NCBI RefSeq assembly: GCF_024494595.1
Contig: NZ_JANHDI010000001.1
Span: 186,001 to 250,000, forward strand
Direction: 5' to 3'
From: Halobellus rarus
Lineage (GTDB): Archaea; Halobacteriota; Halobacteria; Halobacteriales; Haloferacaceae
Length of the DNA stretch: 64,000 nt
Under the pieces are notes generated by a model, which saw only the letters and a program-made list of their open reading frames with translations, was not told the origin of the DNA and did not search any database. The translations under genes were made by a program, and so were the position numbers. Below are positions 27,620 to 34,315 of this stretch, one piece after another (positions within the stretch are counted from its first letter, which is position 1; every line of letters starts with the position of its first letter).

Positions 27620-28975
27620 ATGAGTCAGGGCGACTCGACGCTCTTGCTCAAACCCGTCCTTCTAGTCTTCGGGACGGTTTTCGCCGCCATCGTCGTCGTG
27701 TTCGCCATCAACGGAGCCATCGCGTTCCTCGGCGGCCCGGGGGACGCGCCGGCCGCGAGCGCCGGCGGTGGCGAGGTCCGCGAACTTCCTGGCACGTGGA
27801 ACGGCAGCAAGTGGTACAGCGAAGACCTGCGCGAGCAGGGGTTCGAGTACAAGAACGCGACCGCGGGCGAGGAGGTCAACTTCGTCCCCAAGGAGATGAA
27901 CAACTCGACGCTCCCGGAGAACGAGAACCGCCGGGAGCTCATCCGTGAGGGTCGTGCGATCTTCGCGAACACCTCCAACGAGATGCCCGAACACGTGGGG
28001 AACGACCTCTCGTGTGCGAACTGTCACGGCGGAGGCGACCTCCCCACGACCACCGGAATGGTCGGACAGGACATCGATATGATCCCGCTCGTCGGGACTG
28101 CAGCCGGCTATCCCGAGTGGACCGGCCGCACCCAGCGGATGCGGGACATGCGTCAGCGGATTATGGGCTGTTTCCTCCGGAGTATGAACTCGCCGGGCTC
28201 CGAGGAGGGCGTCCCCGCGTACGACAGCCGCGAGATCCAGGCGATGGAGTCGTATATGGTCTGGCTGAACAAGGGGACGCCGAGCGAGACTGTCCCCTAC
28301 TGGCGGCACATCGAGAAACCTGAGGGCGACGAAAAGGTCCCGGTTTCGGAGGTCAATCCCGTCCGCGGGGCCGAGCTGTACCTCGAGAACTGTGCCTCCT
28401 GTCACGGGGCGGACGGACAGGGAACCGAGGGGCAGTACCCGCCGCTTTGGGGTGAGGACTCGTTCAACGATGGGGCCGGAATGGGTCGCATCTACACGTC
28501 CGCGGGCTTCACTCGCGAGGCGATGCCCTACGGCGCGGCACATACGTTCTCCGACTGGGAGGACGTCCAGGACGTCGCTGGGTTTATGAACGCCCACGAG
28601 CGGCCGCACCTCCCGCGACAGCCCAAAGACTGGGCCGCCGCCGGTGCGCCCGACGAAGCGGTCTACTACAACCGCACGCAGCAGCGTCTCGGATACGATA
28701 TGAATCCGATGACGAAGAAGCTCATGCTCGCGGACATCCCGATCGACGACTCTGAGATCAACGAGAGCGTGATCCCCGACAACGTCGAGCGATACGACCA
28801 GCCGCTTCGGAACGAGTCCGTCGACGGGTCTTGGGAGACGACGTGGATCCGGACCTACGAGGACGTCGACAACTCGACGAGCGACGACGCCGCGAACCAG
28901 TCGTCGGTGACCGCACAGGACGCGGTCACGACTGCCTTGGCGTCCGAGCGATCCACGGGCGAGACGGCGAGCTAA
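27620..28975 (+). CDS. Membrane-anchored diheme cytochrome c, TsdA (thiosulfate dehydrogenase)-like
   Basis: A 451-residue protein with an N-terminal transmembrane anchor (residues 11-37) and two haem c sites, CANCH (132-136) and CASCH (258-262). The first domain reads GRAIFANTSNEMPEHVGNDL and RQRIMGCFLRSMNS, with C184 placed 48 residues after H136. The second has AGFTREAMPYG, with M302 40 residues after H262. In TsdA, a Cys and a Met/Lys at about these distances are the distal haem ligands, so this is a probable His/Cys-His/Met diheme enzyme that couples thiosulfate to tetrathionate. Activity is inferred. The C-terminal 100 residues are polar, with NxS/T sites. A GTG at 27608 is an alternative start. 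Confidence 0.85.
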   Translation: MSQGDSTLLLKPVLLVFGTVFAAIVVVFAINGAIAFLGGPGDAPAASAGGGEVRELPGTWNGSKWYSEDLREQGFEYKNATAGEEVNFVPKEMNNSTLPENENRRELIREGRAIFANTSNEMPEHVGNDLSCANCHGGGDLPTTTGMVGQDIDMIPLVGTAAGYPEWTGRTQRMRDMRQRIMGCFLRSMNSPGSEEGVPAYDSREIQAMESYMVWLNKGTPSETVPYWRHIEKPEGDEKVPVSEVNPVRGAELYLENCASCHGADGQGTEGQYPPLWGEDSFNDGAGMGRIYTSAGFTREAMPYGAAHTFSDWEDVQDVAGFMNAHERPHLPRQPKDWAAAGAPDEAVYYNRTQQRLGYDMNPMTKKLMLADIPIDDSEINESVIPDNVERYDQPLRNESVDGSWETTWIRTYEDVDNSTSDDAANQSSVTAQDAVTTALASERSTGETAS

Positions 28976-28999
28976 CGAACCTACGACGATCAGTATCGA

Positions 29000-29692
29000 A
29001 TGATAACCGACCCGACCGCCGTCACCGTGTTTCTCGCGGGCTTTCTGACGATCCTGACTCCGTGCTGTCTCCCGATGATTCCCGTCCTCGTCGTCGGCGC
29101 GAACGGGCACGCGCTGCGGCCGGTCGCGATCGTCGTCGGGAGCACGCTGACGTTCACCGCGCTCGGCGTCCTGACCGGAATGGTCGGCTCCGTGACGCCG
29201 GACACCGTCCGCGCGCCGTTCGCTGTCTTGATGCTGGCGTTCGGTGCCGTGATGGCCGACAACGACCTCAACGAGGTCTACTCGCGGTACGCCTCCCGTC
29301 TCGCCGGGCGGGCGTCGCGGCTCACCGGCCGCATCGACGAGGACACTCACCCGCTGGGTAACGCGTTCTCGGTGGGGCTGCTTCTGGGCGTCATCTGGCT
29401 CCCCTGTGTCGGCCCCGTTCTCGGTGGCGTCTTGGCGTACGTCGGGACGACGGCGGACGTCGTCGGCAGCGCTCGGCTGTTGGCGACGTACGGGGCCGGT
29501 TTTTCAGTCCCGCTCCTGGGCGTCGCGTACCTCGGGCAGGCCGGCAGCACTCGACTGCTCGACTCGGTCACGAGCGGAGCGTCGACCGAACTGTTCAGAA
29601 CGGCGACCGGCTACGCGCTCGTCGCGCTCGGGATCGCTGTGCTCTTCGGTCTCGACAAACTCGCACTCGCATCGGTAACGACGTGGCTCTAA
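29000..29692 (+). CDS. ccdA: CcdA/DsbD-type thiol-disulfide membrane transporter
   Basis: A 230-residue protein with six predicted helices. The redox cysteines lie in two pseudo-repeated helices: LTPCCLPMIPVL (C22, C23) and IWLPCVGPVLGGVL (C136). CcdA moves reducing power from cytoplasmic thioredoxin across the membrane to the CcmG-like protein. The usual pair is one Cys per half; the doubled CC in the first half is slightly unusual. It follows the cytochrome gene by 24 bases and precedes ccmC by four, in one operon. Confidence 0.93.
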   Translation: MITDPTAVTVFLAGFLTILTPCCLPMIPVLVVGANGHALRPVAIVVGSTLTFTALGVLTGMVGSVTPDTVRAPFAVLMLAFGAVMADNDLNEVYSRYASRLAGRASRLTGRIDEDTHPLGNAFSVGLLLGVIWLPCVGPVLGGVLAYVGTTADVVGSARLLATYGAGFSVPLLGVAYLGQAGSTRLLDSVTSGASTELFRTATGYALVALGIAVLFGLDKLALASVTTWL

Positions 29693-29696
29693 CAGT

Positions 29697-30482
29697 ATGA
29701 ACGGTAACTCATCGACGGACGACGGGGACGCTCGCACGCACGAGAGCAGAGGCAGCAACGTTCGATTCGCCCGGATTATCGGGACGGTTACGGGTATTCT
29801 CCACCGCGTGACAGGTAGTCGGTTCGTCGCGTGGGGGGCATTCGGCTTCGGACTGCTCTCGATGGTGCTGGTCTTCGGGGTCGCGTCGGACACGATGTAC
29901 GGGATCGAACACGGCGCGAACCTCCTCGCGTACTGGCACATCTCGCTCGCGTGGGTGGCCGCGGCCGCGCTCGGATCGACGTTCGTCGGCAGCGCGCTGT
30001 ATCTGCGCTATCGGGGGCCGTTCTGGAGCCGGCTGGCGCACAGTTCCGGTGAACTGGGGTTCCTCTTCGCGACGTTGACGCTGCTCCTCGGCAGCGCGTG
30101 GGGACGCGTCATCTGGAACTCCTGGTGGGAGTGGACCGACGTCAGGCTGGTGACGTTCCTGATCGTGTGGTTCATTTACGCCGGCTATCTGGTCGTCTAC
30201 TCCGCGACCGACGCCCAGTCCGGCGACCGGTACGCGGCGGTCTACGGCGTCGTCGGATTCGTGACCGTTCCGCTGTCGTACGCGTCCACGCGGCTCTGGA
30301 CGCCGACGTTCCACGAGACCACGATCGGAAACAGCGGCGTCAGCGCGAACATCGATCCGCTGACGCTCGTCGTGACGCTCGTCGCGGCGACGTTCCTCTA
30401 TCTCTACCTGCTGGGCATTCGGATCCGCATCCACGAACTCGAACAGGACGTTCGCAGAGCACGGCACTCACGGAGGCGATAG
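29697..30482 (+). CDS. ccmC: Haem-handling membrane protein CcmC
   Basis: A 261-residue protein. A roughly 40-residue polar N-terminus precedes six helices. The WWD motif is WGRVIWNSWWEWTDVRL (residues 135-151), and candidate haem-ligand histidines are H81 (LAYWHISLAW) and the one in PTFHETT (about 205). CcmC loads haem onto CcmE in the outer leaflet. The segment between the two tryptophan clusters is slightly longer than in the bacterial form (WGTWW-WDARL). Two bases separate it from the ccmD-like gene. Confidence 0.92.
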   Translation: MNGNSSTDDGDARTHESRGSNVRFARIIGTVTGILHRVTGSRFVAWGAFGFGLLSMVLVFGVASDTMYGIEHGANLLAYWHISLAWVAAAALGSTFVGSALYLRYRGPFWSRLAHSSGELGFLFATLTLLLGSAWGRVIWNSWWEWTDVRLVTFLIVWFIYAGYLVVYSATDAQSGDRYAAVYGVVGFVTVPLSYASTRLWTPTFHETTIGNSGVSANIDPLTLVVTLVAATFLYLYLLGIRIRIHELEQDVRRARHSRRR

Positions 30483-30484
30483 CG

Positions 30485-30604
30485 ATGGAACCACTACTCT
30501 TAGCCGGCTACTCCGCGCTCTTCGTCGCGCTCTTCGGATACGTGACGTACCTGCAGCGTCGGATGGCTCGGCTCGAACGACGACTCGAAGACGTACAGGC
30601 GTGA
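30485..30604 (+). CDS. CcmD-like 39-residue membrane protein
   Basis: The peptide has a single helix, MEPLLLAGYSALFVALFGYV, then a charged coiled tail TYLQRRMARLERRLEDVQA. This is the CcmD layout: one helix with a positive cytoplasmic tail. CcmD helps release holo-CcmE from the CcmABC complex. Position directly after ccmC is the strongest evidence; the sequence itself is too short for certainty. Confidence 0.8.
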   Translation: MEPLLLAGYSALFVALFGYVTYLQRRMARLERRLEDVQA

Positions 30605-30687
30605 GACCGAGTCGACGGGCGGCGACCCGTCGACCGATCGAATCCGACAGCACACCGAAAACACAGGCGATTCACGACCGATACACT

Positions 30688-31398
30688 ATGTCAGCGCAAC
30701 CCAACAGATCGACCGAGAGACGAGCGTTCCTGCGCCGGACTGCGACCGGACTCGGCGCGGCAGCGACGATTGGCCTCGCCAGCGACACCGCGGCCGCGCA
30801 ATCGGAACCGGATTACGGCGGCTGGTTCGACGGCGTGTCCAACTTCGAGGGGACCTACGACTACACCGGCCAGTCGGAGGTGACCGTCGCGGTCGGCTCC
30901 GAGGCCAACGGTGGGTACTACGGGTTCGGCCCCGCGGCGATTCGGGTCGATCCGGGGACCACCGTCGTCTGGGAGTGGACCGGCGAAGGGAACAGTCACA
31001 ACGTCGTCGCCGAGGACGGGAGCTTCGAGAGCGAACTCTACACCGCTCCCGGCGAGACGTTCGAACACACGTTCGAGAGCGAGGGGACCTACAAGTACTA
31101 CTGCGATCCGCACCGGTCGCTCGGAATGCTCGGGGCAGTCGTCGTCGGCGGCAGCGGCGGCCTGGATTCGAGCCAGGTCGAACAGCCGCTTCTCGAAGCC
31201 AGCGGCGAGGGCGGAAGCGGTGGCGAATCTGGCGGTGAATCGGGCGGCGAATCCGACGGGTCGGGGACGCCGATATCCTTCGAGAGCGGGACGCTCGTCG
31301 CCATCCTCGCTCTCGGACTGCTCTCTCCGGTCTTTTTCGGCATCTTCCTCCTGCTACAGGAGACCGGGTCAGCGGAACCACCGACGAAAGCCGAGTGA
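30688..31398 (+). CDS. Halocyanin (type 1 copper protein) with Tat signal and C-terminal membrane anchor
   Basis: A 236-residue protein. RRAFLRRTATGLGAAATIGL is a twin-arginine signal. The cupredoxin domain (about 45-155) has all four type-1 copper ligands: H104 (GNSHNVV), C139 and H142 (YYCDPHRS) and M147. A Gly/Ser/Glu-rich linker (about 168-195) leads to a C-terminal helix (about 200-222). It should carry one electron on the outer face of the membrane. Its place inside the Ccm operon suggests it is the electron partner of the diheme cytochrome. Confidence 0.92.
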   Translation: MSAQPNRSTERRAFLRRTATGLGAAATIGLASDTAAAQSEPDYGGWFDGVSNFEGTYDYTGQSEVTVAVGSEANGGYYGFGPAAIRVDPGTTVVWEWTGEGNSHNVVAEDGSFESELYTAPGETFEHTFESEGTYKYYCDPHRSLGMLGAVVVGGSGGLDSSQVEQPLLEASGEGGSGGESGGESGGESDGSGTPISFESGTLVAILALGLLSPVFFGIFLLLQETGSAEPPTKAE

Positions 31399-31433
31399 AC
31401 TGAGGGACTCTCCCGCGGGCGTCGCTTCCGTTG

Positions 31434-32108
31434 TCACGTCTCGACGACGTACTCGAAGGTCGCGACGCCAGCGAGCAGCACGACCCCGGTGTACAGGCCG
31501 AGCAGTCTGAGCCACCCGCCAAGCGGCGAACCGCTTTCGAGCGCCGCGGTGAGTTCGACGCCGGCGAGGAGCAGCGGGACGACGAGCGGAACGAGGAGGA
31601 CCGGCAGCGCGAGTTGATCGAGGCCCGACCGGAACGTCAGAACCGAGACGACGACGCCGATGGCGGCAAATCCGACGGCGGCGACGAGGAGTACGGCTGC
31701 GACCGAGACCGCCGTCGGGATCGATGGACTGTAGCCGAGAAAGACCGTGGTCGCGCCCAGCGTCACCAGACTCACCACAAAGACGAACGTCGCCGTGCTG
31801 AGTACTTTTCCCAGGTAGATCGCCGAACGGTCGACCGGAGCGATCAGCAGGCCGTCGAGCGCCCCGTTCCGGTCTTCGAGTTCGACCGTCTTCGTGACGC
31901 CGAACGTCCCGGCGAACACGAAGGCGACCCACAGCGCCCCGCGTCCGAGCAACGTCGACCGCTGTAGCGTCTGGACGAAACTGAACGCGAACGCGAGCAC
32001 GACGAGCAGCGCGAAGACGGCGACGCTCGTCGTCACCTGCTTCGTCCGCTGCTCGATCCGGAGATCCTTCCTGAACACTCGGTAGACTGCTCGGAGAAAT
32101 GCGTTCAT
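31434..32108 (-). CDS. ccmB: CcmB, haem-export ABC permease
   Basis: A 224-residue permease with six predicted helices. The N-terminus MNAFLRAVYRVFRKDLRIEQ and the segment VFAGTFGVTKTVELEDRNGA, then LDGLLIAPVDRSAIYLGKVL, are typical of CcmB. The late LALPVLLVPLVVPLLLAGVE is also a family feature. With CcmA it drives ATP-dependent release of haem-loaded CcmE. It lies downstream of ccmA on the same strand with a 19-base gap, and converges with the halocyanin gene. Confidence 0.92.
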   Translation of the reverse strand: MNAFLRAVYRVFRKDLRIEQRTKQVTTSVAVFALLVVLAFAFSFVQTLQRSTLLGRGALWVAFVFAGTFGVTKTVELEDRNGALDGLLIAPVDRSAIYLGKVLSTATFVFVVSLVTLGATTVFLGYSPSIPTAVSVAAVLLVAAVGFAAIGVVVSVLTFRSGLDQLALPVLLVPLVVPLLLAGVELTAALESGSPLGGWLRLLGLYTGVVLLAGVATFEYVVET

Positions 32109-32127
32109 CGCCCCATCTCGGTGGGTG

Positions 32128-32895
32128 TCATCGCGTCGTGTCCCCCACGTGTTTCGGTTCGGACTCCACGCCGATCGTCCGGCGATACTCCGCGGCGAAC
32201 GACGCCGCCTCGTCGAGTTCGAGGTCCGCTTCGAGACGGCCACGGTCGACGACGAGCGCCCGATCGCAGCGTGCGACACCGCGTTCGAGATCGTGCGTCG
32301 TCAGAACGACGGTCCGATCGTCGAACCCGTCGAGGACCGATTCGAGGTCGGCGAGCGAGCGCTGATCGAGCCCGGTGTACGGTTCGTCGAGCAACAGCAC
32401 GTCCGGGTCGTGGAGCAGCGCCCGGGCGAGCGACAGCCGCTTTCGCAGGCCGTGTGAGAACGCGGTCGGACGATCGCTCCCGCGGTGACATAGGCCGACC
32501 GTATCGAGCACCGACGCACACCGATCCGCGGGATCGTCGACGCCGTGGAGATCCGCGTGGAACCTGAGGTTCTCGCGGGCGGTGAGCTCGTCGTACAGCA
32601 TCGTCTCGTGAGTGACGACGCCGATCGTCCGGTAGATGGTGTGGTCGTCCGGGGCGACTTCCACGCTGTCGATCGTGATCGTTCCGCGGGTCGGTCGCGC
32701 GAGCCCCGCCATCATCCGAAGCAACGTCGTCTTGCCCGCGCCGTTCGGGCCGAACAGCCCGACCGTCGAGCCGCGCTCGACGGCGAACGACAGGTCGTCG
32801 ACGGCGGTGAAGTGACCGTAGGATTTCGTCACGTGTTCGACCTCGATAGCCGGCGGTTCCGAGGTCGTCTCCGCGCGCTCCGCGTCCGGCGTCAT
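32128..32895 (-). CDS. ccmA: CcmA, ATP-binding subunit of the haem-handling ABC complex
   Basis: A 255-residue ATPase. Walker A is GPNGAGKTT (49-57), the signature is SHGLRKRLSLARA (147-159), Walker B is LLLDEP (167-172), and an H-loop occurs in LTTHDLERG. CcmA proteins typically have LSxGxxRR rather than LSGGQ, and the SHGLRKR form here fits that. Its ATG overlaps the TGA of ccmE by four bases. An in-frame extension at the N-terminus was rejected. Confidence 0.93.
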   Translation of the reverse strand: MTPDAERAETTSEPPAIEVEHVTKSYGHFTAVDDLSFAVERGSTVGLFGPNGAGKTTLLRMMAGLARPTRGTITIDSVEVAPDDHTIYRTIGVVTHETMLYDELTARENLRFHADLHGVDDPADRCASVLDTVGLCHRGSDRPTAFSHGLRKRLSLARALLHDPDVLLLDEPYTGLDQRSLADLESVLDGFDDRTVVLTTHDLERGVARCDRALVVDRGRLEADLELDEAASFAAEYRRTIGVESEPKHVGDTTR

Positions 32896-33302
32896 CGAGT
32901 GCTCTCGGGCCGCTCCTCGCCTTCGTGTGCGCGGACGGAGAGTTCGTTCGCGACCAGCCGGTCACCTTCGAACTGCCCTTTGGCGACGACGACACGGCCG
33001 TCCTGGAGCGTATCGGGGGTCGTTCCCTCGTACACCACGGGGACGGTGTGGTTCTCGTCGGTCACCTCGAAGGTGATCGTCTCTCCGTCGACGTCGAGGT
33101 CGGTGACGACGCCTTCGAGGTTGACCCACTCTTCCTGATAGGTTCCGTCCGATTCGGAGAGCTGCGTCGGCGATACGAACGCGGCCGAGGCGTTCATACT
33201 CGTCACGCCGAGGGCGGCCAGGAGGACGAGTATCCCGACGGTCGTGACGAGCAGTTTGTTCTTCCGGCGCACTTGCGTGATTTGTACGCGGCCGCTCTTC
33301 AT
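32892..33302 (-). CDS. ccmE: CcmE-like haem chaperone with altered haem-binding motif
   Basis: A 136-residue protein with one N-terminal helix (LLVTTVGILVLLAALGV) and an OB-fold beta domain (about 58-125), with WVNLEGVVTDLDVDGETITF and VVYEGTTPDTLQDGRVVVAK as CcmE family strands. Bacterial CcmE binds haem through HxxxY and the archaeal variant through CxxxY. Here the C-terminal motif is AHEGEERP: H126 is present, but residue 130 is glutamate, not tyrosine, and there is no cysteine in the protein. It is first in the leftward ccmEAB operon. A TCTAAAATCG TATA-like element lies at 33364-33373. Confidence 0.9.
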   Translation of the reverse strand: MKSGRVQITQVRRKNKLLVTTVGILVLLAALGVTSMNASAAFVSPTQLSESDGTYQEEWVNLEGVVTDLDVDGETITFEVTDENHTVPVVYEGTTPDTLQDGRVVVAKGQFEGDRLVANELSVRAHEGEERPESTR

Positions 33303-33446
33303 TGTACCGAACTACCGCAGTCAGGAGACCGATTGCGTCGGCAGTCGCGGACGACGCTGCCGTTCTAAAATCGTCGGGTGTTTGCAACTGATTGCGCATC
33401 CGCTCGCGCGCTGTCGCGCGATCGCGTGACCGAGGACTCGCAAACG

Positions 33447-33461
33447 CTACAATATATGCCC
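33447..33461 (+). promoter_or_regulatory. TATA box of the HTH-10 regulator
   Basis: GCTACAATATATGCC lies about 27 bases before the ATG at 33482, so the transcript is probably leaderless. A GC-rich inverted stretch (GCGCGCTGTCGCGCG at 33406-33420) lies upstream. Confidence 0.5.
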
Positions 33462-33481
33462 CGCCGACTCCAAAACGACGT

Positions 33482-34246
33482 ATGCGCGAACTCGTCTTCG
33501 CCCTCGAGTACGAACCCGGGTGCAACAGGGTGGCCGACGCCCTCGACGCCCACCCCGACGCCCGGGTCCGGTCGCTCTCGCTGCACGTCACCGCCGAGCA
33601 CCTCTGGCGGGTCGACCACGCGACCGGCACGCCGGCCGCGCTCGACGACATCGAGGCCGCGTTCGTCGACAGCGACTACTACGCGGACTGCCTGGCCGCC
33701 GAGCACTGCGGTGCCACCCAGGCGACCGAGGTGCTGGACCACACCGACGACACGCTCGTTCTCTACTCCCACTGGGAGCGGACGCCCGCCTGCGACTCGG
33801 TCCCGCACATCGCCCGCGATCACTTCGGCGACGGCGTCCTGTTCGAGACGCGCCACGAGGGCCGTCACTACACGTGGCGGCTGATCCACTCCGGCGACGG
33901 CGACGCCGCGGCGTTCTTCGACGACCTCGCGGTGGCCGTCGGCGACTGCGCCCGGACGGAGTTGCTCCGGTCGACGGAGACGGCCCCGCCCGCGGGCCGC
34001 GCGTCCGACGGGGGTGGTGGACTGCCCCCCGAACAGGAGGCCGCGCTCCGGGCCGCCGTCGAGCACGGTTACTACGAGTCGCCCCGAGAGGTCGACGTCG
34101 GCGAGCTCGCGGCGCACCTCGACGTGCCGCGATCGACGCTCACGTACCGGCTTCGACGGGCCGAAGAGCGGTTGGCGAAGCAACACGTGGCGAAAGAGCA
34201 CGTCGCCGATGGGCGGGTTTCGACGGAGTCGTCGACGTCACTCTGA
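33482..34246 (+). CDS. HTH-10 (bacterio-opsin activator-like) transcriptional regulator
   Basis: A 254-residue regulator. The C-terminal HTH-10 domain reads LPPEQEAALRAAVEHGYYES and VGELAAHLDVPRSTLTYRLR, from about residue 180 onward. The N-terminal sensor part (1-175) has several cysteines and histidines (EPGCNR, ADCLAAEHCGA, TPACDSVPH, GDCART), which could form a metal site. It lies 69 bases upstream of the Zn/Cd-type P-type ATPase on the same strand, so metal-responsive control of that pump is likely but inferred. The end is a short basic/acidic tail. Confidence 0.88.
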   Translation: MRELVFALEYEPGCNRVADALDAHPDARVRSLSLHVTAEHLWRVDHATGTPAALDDIEAAFVDSDYYADCLAAEHCGATQATEVLDHTDDTLVLYSHWERTPACDSVPHIARDHFGDGVLFETRHEGRHYTWRLIHSGDGDAAAFFDDLAVAVGDCARTELLRSTETAPPAGRASDGGGGLPPEQEAALRAAVEHGYYESPREVDVGELAAHLDVPRSTLTYRLRRAEERLAKQHVAKEHVADGRVSTESSTSL

Positions 34247-34264
34247 CGGACGGGGCGGCCCAAT

Positions 34265-34278
34265 TTGGAATATTCCAA
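34265..34278. promoter_or_regulatory. Perfect 14-bp palindrome at the P-type ATPase promoter
   Basis: TTGGAATATTCCAA is self-complementary over all 14 bases. A TATA-like GGCTTATCG begins five bases later (34283-34291), about 28 bases before the ATG at 34316. A dimeric regulator bound here would touch the BRE/TATA region, so it is a strong operator candidate. Confidence 0.65.
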
Positions 34279-34315
34279 CGAAGGCTTATCGAACTGAGGG
34301 GCCTACCCGAACACA

